A stretch of 64,000 nucleotides of DNA from Alterisphingorhabdus sp038748365 (GCA_038748365.1 JBCDIZ010000004.1:186001-250000); one strand, 5' to 3'; numbered from the stretch's first letter, positions 17,807 to 25,369 are shown. The notes: generated by a model from the letters alone, not told the origin. Translations and numbers: made by a program.

Positions 17807-18286
17807 ATGATCGAAGTCTTCACCACCGGCGGCACTATCGACAAGGTGTATTTCGATGCGCTGTCGGAATATCATGTCGGCGAGACGACGCTGCCCGATA
17901 TTCTGGCCGAGAATAATGTCCATGCGCCGCATCGCGTTACCCAGCTGATGCGCAAGGATAGTTTGGAACTGACCGATGCCGACCGCGCAACCATCTGCGA
18001 GGCAGTCGCAGCCTCCGATGCGCCGCATATCCTGATCACGCACGGCACCGATACCATGGTCGAGACCGGCAAAGCGCTCTCTCGGATCGATGGCAAAACC
18101 ATCGTGCTGACCGGATCGCTGCAACCGGCGCGGATCAAGAACAGCGATGCTGCCTTTAATGTCGGCTTCGCCTTTGCCGCGGTGCAGGCGCTGCCGCCCG
18201 GAGTGTATGTCGCGATGAATGGCCAGATTTTCGATCCCAGAGTAAGCCACAAAGACCGCGCTGCCGGGCGGTTTGTGAATGATTGA
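17807..18286 (+). CDS. short asparaginase-domain protein
   Basis: Contains the two conserved N-terminal motifs of bacterial asparaginases: TGGTIDK at about 7-13 and THGTDTM in the middle, with GKTIVLTGSLQPA. Full asparaginases are about 320-350 residues with two domains; this has 159 and stops after the first (YVAMNGQIFDP). Stand-alone N-domain proteins of this size are a known but poorly studied group. Hydrolysis of asparagine is therefore uncertain. The gene looks intact, with no frameshift visible downstream, where only a repeat follows. Confidence 0.8.
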   Translation: MIEVFTTGGTIDKVYFDALSEYHVGETTLPDILAENNVHAPHRVTQLMRKDSLELTDADRATICEAVAASDAPHILITHGTDTMVETGKALSRIDGKTIVLTGSLQPARIKNSDAAFNVGFAFAAVQALPPGVYVAMNGQIFDPRVSHKDRAAGRFVND

Positions 18287-18294
18287 GCTAATAG

Positions 18295-18402
18295 CCTTCC
18301 CCCTTGAGGGGGAAGGTTGGATGGGGGTGTACGATGCTGATGGCAGGGACGCTCGGCTCCGCCTCGCTCCCCCTCACCCGACCTCTCCCCGTCGGGGAGA
18401 GG
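18295..18402. repeat. C-rich hairpin pair between convergent genes
   Basis: A 9-bp stem CCTTCCCCC/GGGGGAAGG with TTGA loop (18295-18316) and a 9-bp stem CCTCTCCCC/GGGGAGAGG with GTC loop (18382-18402) flank a spacer. The pair lies between the 3' ends of the asparaginase-like and desaturase genes and probably terminates both. Confidence 0.7.
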
Positions 18403-18409
18403 AGATACA

Positions 18410-19612
18410 TTATACAACAGCCCTCGTCGTCACACCACCCGTCACCTGCCGCAACACGCTCATATAGCCCGGCGCGATGGTCATCTTCTCGCCATGCCCC
18501 TGGCTAAGCAAATGCCGATGCGCCGCTTCCAGATTATAACAGGGCACGCCCATAAACAGATGGTGCTCGGCATGATAATTCACCCAATACGGCGCCACCG
18601 TTGCCCGCGCCAATGGCCCGGCATAGGTGGTACGCGCATGGCTGAACGGGTCGGCGCTGCCGGTGGTGGTGCAGGCATGTTCGGCGATATTGCGGATGCG
18701 TAGGAACAGTGGAAATGTCGTCGCCAGCGCCACCAGCCATAGCGCATAGGCTATCCCGCCGGTGACTGGGCCCAGAGCGAGCATAGCCACAGCCAGCAGC
18801 ACCAACTGCACCAGCAGAAAGCGGCCCGTGCTCTTTGCCGTGGCAATGGCGCCGCTGTCATCGGTCACCGGCGCGGAGACGCCATTGCTGCTGGCATGAT
18901 CACCTTTCGCCGCCTCGGTGCGTTCACTGCGGTTAAACACCGTCCCGGCGCTGGTATCGCGTTTGGGTTTTCCACTCTCATTCCGTTCGTGCTGAGCTTG
19001 TCGAAGCACCGTTTTTTCTTTGGAAAGTGAAGTGCGGCCCTTCGACAGGCTCAGGGCGAACGGGGAAAGAAGGGCGCGCAAACCTTTCAGCGCATAGCCA
19101 AATTGCGCCGCGCGCTGCTTCAGAAAAGTCTGCCCGGTTAGGTCACGGATGATCTTGCGTTTCAGCGAGTCCGGGCTGACCGGAAACGGCGCGGAGAGCG
19201 GCAGGTCGGGGTCCTCGGGCTGCTGGGTAAAGCGGTGATGGGTGAGGTGATAGGCGCGATAGCTTTGCAGGTCCGCCCCCGTCGCCGCGCCCGCCAGCCA
19301 GTCACCGGCAAAATTGTTGGTCTTGCGCTTCGGATGGGTCAGGCCATGCGCCGCCTCATGCATCAATATCGCCAGCCCCAGCTGCCGCCCGCCCAGCAGC
19401 GCCAACGCCAATGGCGTCACCGCCAGCGCCCCCAGCCAGCTCCATGTAAAATCTGCGGTCCACAGCCACGCTGTCCCGCCAGCGACCAGCGCCACCACGG
19501 CCCAGGCATGGGCAATCAAAGCCAGCCCATACCAGCGCGACACGCTGGTTAGCGCGCGCCACTGATCGGGCGCGAAAATCTGTCGAGGGTTGGCGGCTTT
19601 AACGCTGGGCAT
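18410..19612 (-). CDS. fatty acid desaturase family protein
   Basis: Membrane di-iron enzyme that introduces a double bond or hydroxyl into an acyl chain or related lipid. The three histidine boxes are HEAAHGLTH (about 85-93), HLTHH (122-126) and HAEHHLFMG near the C-terminus. Four hydrophobic helices surround them. Residues about 184-212 (SPFALSLSKG..., LRQAQHERNE) are encoded by an inserted palindromic repeat and have no family counterpart. ATG 19612 (MPSVKAANPRQIF) is preferred over the TTG at 19648. Regiospecificity cannot be assigned; carotenoid ketolase-like or ceramide-type relatives are alternatives. Confidence 0.85.
   Translation of the reverse strand: MPSVKAANPRQIFAPDQWRALTSVSRWYGLALIAHAWAVVALVAGGTAWLWTADFTWSWLGALAVTPLALALLGGRQLGLAILMHEAAHGLTHPKRKTNNFAGDWLAGAATGADLQSYRAYHLTHHRFTQQPEDPDLPLSAPFPVSPDSLKRKIIRDLTGQTFLKQRAAQFGYALKGLRALLSPFALSLSKGRTSLSKEKTVLRQAQHERNESGKPKRDTSAGTVFNRSERTEAAKGDHASSNGVSAPVTDDSGAIATAKSTGRFLLVQLVLLAVAMLALGPVTGGIAYALWLVALATTFPLFLRIRNIAEHACTTTGSADPFSHARTTYAGPLARATVAPYWVNYHAEHHLFMGVPCYNLEAAHRHLLSQGHGEKMTIAPGYMSVLRQVTGGVTTRAVV
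18983..19063. repeat. palindromic repeat in frame inside the desaturase gene
   Basis: This 81-bp element (27 codons) starts CCGTTCGTGCTGAGCTTGTC and ends CAGGGCGAACGG, with complementary arms. It keeps the reading frame and encodes the LSLSKG...LRQAQHER peptide that recurs in many sphingomonad proteins. It falls between the second and third histidine boxes. Confidence 0.85.
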
Positions 19613-19900
19613 AATCGTTATAATAGCACGCGCCACCGGGAGCGACAATTACGCAACGGAATTCGCCCCTGTTGGGCACATCCAATAGGGCCGAATCGGC
19701 CCTGAAGGTGACAAAGGTGACAGGGTGTCACTTTTTGTTGGAAAGGCTGGAGGCGGCGGCAAAGCTGACAAAATGCGCGAAATGGCAGCGGTGAACAGGG
19801 TGACAGCTATGCGGCAAATTGCGATGTTTCGCGGATGGGGCTGGCTGTGGAACATATCCCCGGCTTAGCGGGGAATGGGGTGTGTAGGAAAGTGCTTGAT
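19613..19900. other. gene-free stretch upstream of the desaturase and XRE genes
   Basis: This is part of the 397-bp gap between divergent genes. It contains several GGTGACA words and a small hairpin, GTGACA-GGG-TGTCAC followed by TTTTT, near 19710-19735, which may terminate plus-strand transcription. I see no convincing coding sequence. Confidence 0.45.
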
Positions 19901-19939
19901 TTTACCAAAAAAGGTTAATATTTACCTAACGTGGTTAAT
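19901..19939. promoter_or_regulatory. double operator-like boxes upstream of the XRE gene
   Basis: TTTACC-N6-GGTTAAT occurs twice, at 19901-19919 and 19921-19939, in direct orientation with an exact 20-bp period. Each copy is an imperfect palindrome. Two helical turns of spacing suggest cooperative binding of a dimeric repressor, most simply the XRE protein encoded downstream. Confidence 0.55.
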
Positions 19940-19957
19940 TCTTAAAGGAGATGGCAC

Positions 19958-20026
19958 ATGAAAGTGATGGCAGAATTAACAAATAGGGCTGGGCGCATCG
20001 GAGGCAAAAATGACACCATTTGGTAA
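19958..20026 (+). CDS. possible 22-residue leader peptide overlapping the XRE start
   Basis: AAAGGAG (19944-19950) lies 7 bp before this ATG. The reading frame (MKVMAELTNRAGRIGG...) passes over the XRE start codon at 20010 in another frame and stops at 20024-20026. It may couple or tune translation of the regulator, or may be chance. Confidence 0.3.
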   Translation: MKVMAELTNRAGRIGGKNDTIW

Positions 20027-20372
20027 ACTTGCACGCCAGTTCCGACGCGAGCGTTTGATGTTGCTCGGTGATATTGCTGAGCTGCTTGGTAAGACACCTG
20101 CTTATATTAGCCAGGTTGAGACCGGGAAGAAAAAGATACCTGAAGATTTTTCAGATCAGGTCGCGGATGCATTAGTCTTAAATGAAAAGGAGAGGGCCGA
20201 ACTACGGCATGCTGCAAATATCTCTGCAAAACAGTTTATTGTGAGCATGCCAGAAAACGCATCCGAGCGTGATCGCGAGTTAGCCCATAAATTTGCTGTT
20301 AGCTTTGCCCGTATGGACAGCAGAGACAAAGAGCGACTTCGTGGTTTGATGAAAGGCACGCCGGATGAATAG
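20010..20372 (+). CDS. XRE family helix-turn-helix regulator
   Basis: Cytoplasmic DNA-binding protein of 120 residues. The N-terminal half is a Cro/CI-type helix-turn-helix (LARQFRRERLMLLGDIAELL, GKTPAYISQVETGKKKIP). The C-terminal half is helical and charged (NASERDRELAHKFAVSFARM). GGAGG lies 5 bp upstream of the ATG. It overlaps the next gene by 8 bp. An XRE regulator followed by an ImmA/IrrE peptidase is the arrangement of ImmR-ImmA and IrrE-DdrO, in which the peptidase cleaves the repressor. Codon usage is more AT-rich than in the flanking genes, which suggests acquisition. Confidence 0.88.
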   Translation: MTPFGKLARQFRRERLMLLGDIAELLGKTPAYISQVETGKKKIPEDFSDQVADALVLNEKERAELRHAANISAKQFIVSMPENASERDRELAHKFAVSFARMDSRDKERLRGLMKGTPDE

Positions 20373-20943
20373 TCCCTTAAAGTATGTAGAATCCCGCACT
20401 CGTGCTCAGATTGAGCACAGTGCGGGGCTATTTCGCAAGCTACTAGGACTGAATGGGCATGATCGTATTGAAATGCTACCAGTTCTAGAAATAGCCTTAC
20501 CTGAAATTTATGAAAGTGATGTCCTTTTAATAGAAGATGATAAGGACCTTCCAGGTGTTGAGGGCATCACAAGTTTGACGGAACCAATCATCCAACTTCC
20601 TAACAGCGTATACCGTCAACTAATGAGAGGGGACCGAAGAGCACGCTTCACTGCAGCTCATGAATTGGGCCACCTACTATTACACTGTAAGCAGCCGGTG
20701 CACTTTGCACGCCATAAACGAGCCGACTGGAAGACTGACCCCGAGTGGCAAGCAAATACGTTTGCAGCCGCGCTGCTTATGCCAGAAAAGGGTGTACGAC
20801 GCTGTAAGTCGATCGAAGAAATAACCAAAAAATTTGGCGTAAGCTACGAGGCGGCAAAGTGCCGAGCGAAGGTTTTAAAAATGAACCTGACATACAAAAA
20901 AACAAAGAAAAAGGGGACTTACGCAAAGCGCAAATCCCCTTAG
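20365..20943 (+). CDS. ImmA/IrrE family metallo-endopeptidase
   Basis: Zinc peptidase of 192 residues with the motif RFTAAHELGHLLLH (HELGH at 99-103) and the downstream EWQANTFAAALLMP (E127), the usual third-ligand region of the COG2856 family. Such enzymes cleave a partner XRE repressor on a stress or mobile-element signal. The overlapping upstream gene supplies that partner. The C-terminal part has a predicted helix-turn-helix-like KKFGVSYEAAKCRAKVL and a very lysine-rich tail. A hairpin covers the stop codon. Confidence 0.88.
   Translation: MNSPLKYVESRTRAQIEHSAGLFRKLLGLNGHDRIEMLPVLEIALPEIYESDVLLIEDDKDLPGVEGITSLTEPIIQLPNSVYRQLMRGDRRARFTAAHELGHLLLHCKQPVHFARHKRADWKTDPEWQANTFAAALLMPEKGVRRCKSIEEITKKFGVSYEAAKCRAKVLKMNLTYKKTKKKGTYAKRKSP
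20911..20941 (-). terminator. minus-strand intrinsic terminator over the immA stop codon
   Basis: AAGGGGA (20911-20917) pairs with TCCCCTT (20935-20941). Read on the minus strand, the stem is followed by a long T-rich run (complement of the A-rich 20897-20912), so it would stop transcription entering from the argE-like side. Confidence 0.5.
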
Positions 20944-21069
20944 TTCCCATTGTTCAGAACGCGGTCCCTGAGCAGGGAGTGCGTCGTCCCTCCGGTGGTT
21001 ACACTGTCAAAATAGGCAGAAATCGAGGACGATGCAAGTCTGTTGAGACCGCCAACCATGGAGGTCTCC

Positions 21070-21198
21070 ATGAAACAGCAAAAGGTGCCGCCCGGAAAGC
21101 GGATTATCTTTCGCCCGTGGATCACTCTCAAGAACGGTAAGCGGCTTTACGCTAGCGCTGTTGGCAAGCGTGCATTCCCAATTCTTGTAGATGCGTAG
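21070..21198 (+). CDS. 42-residue basic protein of unknown function
   Basis: A small reading frame (MKQQKVPPGKRIIFRPWITL...) with an excellent GGAGG 5 bp before the ATG and a strong terminator just after. It is rich in Lys/Arg and aromatic residues and ends in FPILVDA. The ribosome site partly pairs with GAGACC at 21045-21050 (GGTCTC at 21063-21068), so initiation may be controlled. I do not recognise the family. It closes the islet formed with the XRE/ImmA genes. Confidence 0.55.
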   Translation: MKQQKVPPGKRIIFRPWITLKNGKRLYASAVGKRAFPILVDA

Positions 21199-21212
21199 CT
21201 GTCTACGAAATG

Positions 21213-21246
21213 AAGGGCCCGGCCAGTAAAGACTGGTCGGGCCTTT
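21213..21246. terminator. bidirectional intrinsic terminator
   Basis: A 15-bp stem with two G-T wobbles (AAGGGCCCGGCCAGT at 21213-21227, ACTGGTCGGGCCTTT at 21232-21246) and an AAAG loop. It ends the islet transcript and separates it from the convergent argE-like gene. Confidence 0.8.
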
Positions 21247-21276
21247 CCCCTAAGCTTCAGTGACTTGTCTTAAGGC

Positions 21277-22485
21277 TTAAGCCAACTCCGCCGCCAATCG
21301 CTCCATAAACACAACCCCCTGCGCCATTTGCTCGACAGCGATCCATTCGTCGGGCTGGTGCGCCTGTTCTATTGAGCCGGGGCCGCAGATGATGGTGGGG
21401 AAGCCGGCTTGCTGGAACTGGCCGGCCTCGGCGGCGTAGGAGACCTGGCCGGCGGGGCTGTTGTCGCCGGGCTTTATCGCGGGGCTGAGATTGCGGGCGA
21501 GGGTTTCGGCGGGGTTGTGTTCTGTCGGGGCCAGCGGCGGGACATTGGCCATCCGGGTTAGCTGCACGCCGCATGTCTCGCATTGCGCGCCTATCGCGGC
21601 GTCGGCGCGGGCTATGTCGGCGCGGAAGGGAACCAGAACTTCCTCGGCATCGACACCGGGCGGGCAGCGCAGATCAAAGGTAAAGCGACATTCGCGCGCC
21701 AATATGTTGGACGCGGTGCCGCCCTGTATCGTGCCGATGGTCAGCGTCGCATGCGGTGGAACGAAGCCAGAGCCCGCAGGCGGATTGGCCTCGAGCGCCA
21801 GCGCCAGTTCGCGCAGCTCCGCCATCAGATCGACCGCCACCATAGTCGCCGAGACGCCGAGATGCGGCAGGCTGCTATGCGCCTCCTTGCCGGTGACATG
21901 GACCTCATAGACGTTGATGCCCTTATGCCCGCTGATCGGCTGCATCAGGCTAGGCTCGCCGATAATCGCACAAAGCGGCGGCGGGACGGTCTCGGCCAGC
22001 CGGTCGATCATCGCCGGGGCGCCCTGACAGCCGACTTCCTCATCATAGCTGATCGCCAGATGGACGGGCTTGCTACCCTTGATGAACAGCGGCACGGCGG
22101 CCAGCGCGACGGCGATAAAGCCCTTCATATCCGATGTGCCGCGGCCATAAAGGCGATCTTCCCCTTCCACTGCGCGCGGCGTCACCGTCCATGGGTCGCT
22201 GGTCCATGGCTGGCCATCTACCGGCACGACATCGCTATGGCCTGACAGGATCACGCCGCCGGGGACATCGGGTCCGACCGTGGCGAAGAGATTGGCCTTT
22301 TTGACGCCATCGTCACCGGGTGTGTTGGCGACGCGGCTGGCGCTCACGCCATGCTGCGCCAGATAGTCCTCGACCCAGGCGATCAGCTCGAGATTGGAGC
22401 CGCGCGATGTGGTGTCGAAGCTGATCAGCTTTTCGAGTATCTCCAGCGCGGGGGTGAGGAGAGTGGGTGAGGGTTCTGTCGTCAT
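21277..22485 (-). CDS. argE: acetylornithine deacetylase, M20 family
   Basis: Di-zinc amidohydrolase that removes acetyl from N-acetylornithine in arginine synthesis. Metal-site motifs include ILSGHSDVVPVDGQPW, RLYGRGTSDMKGFIAV, YDEEVGCQGAP and CGPGSIEQAHQPDEW. It ends with a typical lid/catalytic domain. The 402 residues and the FDTTSRGSNLELIAWVEDYL opening match proteobacterial ArgE. It has no arg neighbours. Related M20 enzymes (DapE, carboxypeptidases) share the motifs, so the substrate is likely but not certain. Confidence 0.88.
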   Translation of the reverse strand: MTTEPSPTLLTPALEILEKLISFDTTSRGSNLELIAWVEDYLAQHGVSASRVANTPGDDGVKKANLFATVGPDVPGGVILSGHSDVVPVDGQPWTSDPWTVTPRAVEGEDRLYGRGTSDMKGFIAVALAAVPLFIKGSKPVHLAISYDEEVGCQGAPAMIDRLAETVPPPLCAIIGEPSLMQPISGHKGINVYEVHVTGKEAHSSLPHLGVSATMVAVDLMAELRELALALEANPPAGSGFVPPHATLTIGTIQGGTASNILARECRFTFDLRCPPGVDAEEVLVPFRADIARADAAIGAQCETCGVQLTRMANVPPLAPTEHNPAETLARNLSPAIKPGDNSPAGQVSYAAEAGQFQQAGFPTIICGPGSIEQAHQPDEWIAVEQMAQGVVFMERLAAELA

Positions 22486-22523
22486 TCTGGCAAGCTATCT
22501 CTTTTGCGCGGGAAAGTAAGCCA

Positions 22524-23264
22524 CTAATCTATATTGCCGGTCAGCGTGACGGCCTTGCGATAGCGCGCATCGATAACCTGCCAGTTCAGATTGGCCATAA
22601 ACGCATCAATGTAGCGCGTAGCGGCGGTGCCATAATCCATATGATAGCTATGCTCATACATATCGAGCGTGATCAGCGGGATGCCGGTGACCGCATGGTG
22701 CATATGGTCCCATGCCCAATAATTATGCAGGCTTTGCAGATAGGGATTGTAGCTAAGCACAGCCCAGCCAGAACCGCCGGACAGCGACAAGGCGGTGCGG
22801 CGAAATTCGGCCTGCCAAATGTCAAAGCTGCCAAAACTGGCGGTGATGGCGTCGACTATAGAGCCGCCCGGCTTTCCGTCGCCGCCCAGCGCGCCGAAAT
22901 AATATTCGTGCAATATCACCGATCCGGTGCGATGCAATTCCTCGCGCTTCAGGCCGCCATAGACGAGAGCAGGGAAATCTGTGTCTTGCATCGCCGCGGC
23001 GAGCTTGCCTTCGATCAGGTTGAGGGCGCGTACCGAACCTTGATAATTGTTTTCCCAGTGCGACACGATCAGCTTTTCGGACAATCCGGTCAGCTTGGCG
23101 GGATCGAAGCGCAGAGGCTTGGGGTTGTGCTTTGCGGCAAAAGCGAGCGAAGCCGGAGCGCTGTCCTGCGCCATGGCCTGGGCCGATGCAGCCGGAATGA
23201 CGGCTGCTCCCACAACACCTACTGAGACGGTGCCAATGGCCTCACGCCGGGATATCTGCTTCAT
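22524..23264 (-). CDS. exported Fe/Mn superoxide dismutase-like protein
   Basis: Fe/Mn SOD fold of 246 residues with a twin-arginine signal (ISRREAIGTVSVGVVGAA, cleavage after about 30). Four metal ligands can be placed: H69 (IVSHWENNY), H119 (VILHEYYF), D201 and H205 (DMYEHSYHMDYG). The usual second-sphere residues at E. coli positions His30 and Tyr34 are Asn73 and Ser77 here, and the Gln region reads WAWDHMH. It is thus a divergent branch exported folded to the periplasm. It should remove superoxide, but altered gateway residues make the activity uncertain. Confidence 0.82.
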   Translation of the reverse strand: MKQISRREAIGTVSVGVVGAAVIPAASAQAMAQDSAPASLAFAAKHNPKPLRFDPAKLTGLSEKLIVSHWENNYQGSVRALNLIEGKLAAAMQDTDFPALVYGGLKREELHRTGSVILHEYYFGALGGDGKPGGSIVDAITASFGSFDIWQAEFRRTALSLSGGSGWAVLSYNPYLQSLHNYWAWDHMHHAVTGIPLITLDMYEHSYHMDYGTAATRYIDAFMANLNWQVIDARYRKAVTLTGNID

Positions 23265-23292
23265 CGCTCTCTCCTCGCTCTGAATTGCTGTG

Positions 23293-24450
23293 CTATTGCG
23301 CTGCGCCTATACCCCTTTTCGTTTCAAGATAGGTGGCAAAGCTGGCGAGCCAGTGGCTGCCTGAATAATGCTCATCGCTGACCGCGGCGATGCCGGTTTC
23401 CTTGTGCACCTTTGCGGCCGCGATGAGCGCGGCGGTGCGCGGGTCATCATCGGGCAAGGCCGAGGCAATGCCCTCCAGCGCCCATGCGCGCGACAGGTTG
23501 ACGCCGTCCAGGTGCACCAGCTTGCCATCGCTGGCATCGCGCACCACGCCGGGGGTGAGCCAGTCGGCGCTGCCGTCAGTGGGGATGCTGGGCAGAAAAC
23601 GACTCAGCCATGCGCTATATTCGGCTTGCGGCATCACCCGCCGCATCAGGTCCGCCTCCATCAAGCAGGGGGAGAGGAAATCCTCCCCCGATGGCTCATA
23701 GGCGAGCGGGCAATTGACATCTTGCCTGTGAAATTCCAGTGCTTTTTCGGTCAGCGCCTGTTCCAGCGCGCTGTTCTCGACGGTGCGGGCATAGTCGAGC
23801 ATCAGGCCAAAAGCGAAGGCGGTCTGGTTATGGGTGCCGAGGCGGATCGGATAGGCCAGCTTGGGCAGCCATTGCATGATCTGCGCGACAATCGCGTCCT
23901 CCAGCGGTGCGAGCGTCTCGCGGTATTCGCGCAGTTTCGGGTCATCGCTTTCATGCAGTTCGGCGACCAGCTGCAGATACCAGGCAATGCCATAGGGCCG
24001 CTCAAAACTGCCGCGATCTTCGCCTTGATAATAGGCCAGTTCGCCGGCGATATTGTCCTCGGTGAAGCTGCGGTCGAGCGCGGTGAAGATCGCCTCACGC
24101 ATGGCTTCGCCGCCGGGGCTGTCCGGGTCGGTCTTGAGGATACGCACCAGCAGCCAATGGCCATGCACCGAGCTGTGCCAGTCAAAACAGCCATAAAAGG
24201 CGGGATACAGCTCACGCGGTTCGCCGACATCGGCTGCGCTGTCGAGCACATGGCTGATCTTGTTGGGATATTGCTTGTGCACACAGGCCAGCGCGAAGGT
24301 AGCGAAGCGGTCGGTTAAAACATCGGCGCGCGGTTCGGGGATGGCTACGGGCGGTGCGTCGTCAGTCATGGTTTCAGGATCAACAGGCTTGCAGGCGTTA
24401 AGTGACAGAGCGATCAGCGCCGAAGCGGCGAGGAGTATAGAAATGCGCAT
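23293..24450 (-). CDS. DUF2891 lipoprotein
   Basis: Residues 1-20 are a lipoprotein signal ending LSLNAC (lipidated Cys about 19). The body matches DUF2891: LACVHKQYPNKISHVL, ELYPAFYGCFDWHSSVHGHW, NQTAFAFGLMLDYAR, DVNCPLAYEPSGEDFLSPCL, and SHWLASFATYLETKRG at the C-terminus. The repeated His/Trp/Asp and helical layout resemble an alpha/alpha-barrel, as in glycan-processing enzymes, but no activity is established. 385 residues is the normal size. Downstream of an unrelated SOD gene by 28 bp, and possibly co-transcribed with it. Confidence 0.85.
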   Translation of the reverse strand: MRISILLAASALIALSLNACKPVDPETMTDDAPPVAIPEPRADVLTDRFATFALACVHKQYPNKISHVLDSAADVGEPRELYPAFYGCFDWHSSVHGHWLLVRILKTDPDSPGGEAMREAIFTALDRSFTEDNIAGELAYYQGEDRGSFERPYGIAWYLQLVAELHESDDPKLREYRETLAPLEDAIVAQIMQWLPKLAYPIRLGTHNQTAFAFGLMLDYARTVENSALEQALTEKALEFHRQDVNCPLAYEPSGEDFLSPCLMEADLMRRVMPQAEYSAWLSRFLPSIPTDGSADWLTPGVVRDASDGKLVHLDGVNLSRAWALEGIASALPDDDPRTAALIAAAKVHKETGIAAVSDEHYSGSHWLASFATYLETKRGIGAAQ

Positions 24451-24496
24451 GGCTCTGTTCTAATCCCGCATCCCATTACTGCAAGGGTGTTAGAAG

Positions 24497-24690
24497 TTCC
24501 TCCCCGGCACGGGGAGGGGAACCAGCGAAGCTGGTGGAGGGGCACAGGCAGAATAACATGTGGCTCGCCTGATGCACACAATCCGCAATGATCCACAGCA
24601 ACCACCTCTCATCATCGCAGGACTTGGACCATGCCGAGGGTGCCCCTCCCCCATGCTGCGCATGGTTCCCCTCCCCCAAAAGGGAGGATA
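24497..24690. repeat. inverted pair of C-rich hairpin repeats
   Basis: The left unit (from 24497: CCTCCCC/GGGGAGG stem and ACCAGC-GAA-GCTGGT stem) and the right unit (24640-24690: CCATGC-TGC-GCATGG and CCTCCC/GGGAGG) are diverged reverse complements separated by about 100 bp. Same style as 18295, 37625, 38934 and 53061. Confidence 0.75.
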
Positions 24691-24703
24691 TCCTTAAGCG
24701 CCC

Positions 24704-25369
24704 TCAATCATCCGCCCATGGCCGTTCGCGGAACCAGTTGGTGATGATATATTTTGTACCCGCCGTCACCTGTGCGCCTATATGGGCGGTATAGCCATTG
24801 GGTTTGCCCTCGGGGCTGAGATTATTCCAGGTTAGTAATGTCCCCGTCTGCGGCGCGACGCCAAAGCCGAGATGCGGGAAATGCGTCTCACCGCCGCCTT
24901 CAGGTTGGTTGAGATAGACCATCGCGGTCCATGTCCGCTGGCCAGCGCGGTTCATTTCGCGTTCCCAATAGCTGGTGCGCTCATGGAAGAAATCATGGTG
25001 CATCTTGAATTGCTGGCCAACCTGATAGCGCTGGCCCTGGATGGTCTCGCCATAACCAACGTCAATTCCAAGCAGCCCGGCTATACGCTGGGTGATGCGC
25101 GCAATATCCGGGTCATAGCGCGGGAAGTTGCAGCTTGAACTGGTGCGAAATTCTGTATCTTCAGAGGCATCATAGAGTGTCGATGGCACCGCATCCTGAT
25201 CAATCATCCGCATCAGCATGCGACAATCATCAGCAGGAAGAAAGCCGCACATGCTGTACACTTGGGCCTTATCGGTCTCAAAACGATAAACGCGCGGATT
25301 ACGGTTCAGCCTATCGCTGACCTGTTTCCCGAGTTTTGTTAGTTTTCGAGTGTTGGATTTCAGAGTCAT
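24704..25369 (-). CDS. 2OG-Fe(II) oxygenase, prolyl 4-hydroxylase-like
   Basis: Non-haem iron dioxygenase of 221 residues. The iron triad is H124-x-D126 (FKMHHDFF) and H196 (YTAHIGAQV), with K206 (AGTKYIITNWFR) to bind 2-oxoglutarate. The other conserved strands are RYQVGQQF and TAMVYLNQPEGGGETHFP. This is the prolyl-4-hydroxylase alpha-subunit-like class. Bacterial members modify proteins such as elongation factors or peptides. Its start overlaps the stop of a small upstream gene by 4 bp, so the two proteins are produced together. The small protein may be its substrate or partner. Confidence 0.87.
   Translation of the reverse strand: MTLKSNTRKLTKLGKQVSDRLNRNPRVYRFETDKAQVYSMCGFLPADDCRMLMRMIDQDAVPSTLYDASEDTEFRTSSSCNFPRYDPDIARITQRIAGLLGIDVGYGETIQGQRYQVGQQFKMHHDFFHERTSYWEREMNRAGQRTWTAMVYLNQPEGGGETHFPHLGFGVAPQTGTLLTWNNLSPEGKPNGYTAHIGAQVTAGTKYIITNWFRERPWADD

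Noticed and set aside
20859..21140. 93-codon plus-strand frame across the immA end and the small gene
   Set aside because: Out of frame with both, no ribosome site; the 42-residue frame has a strong one.
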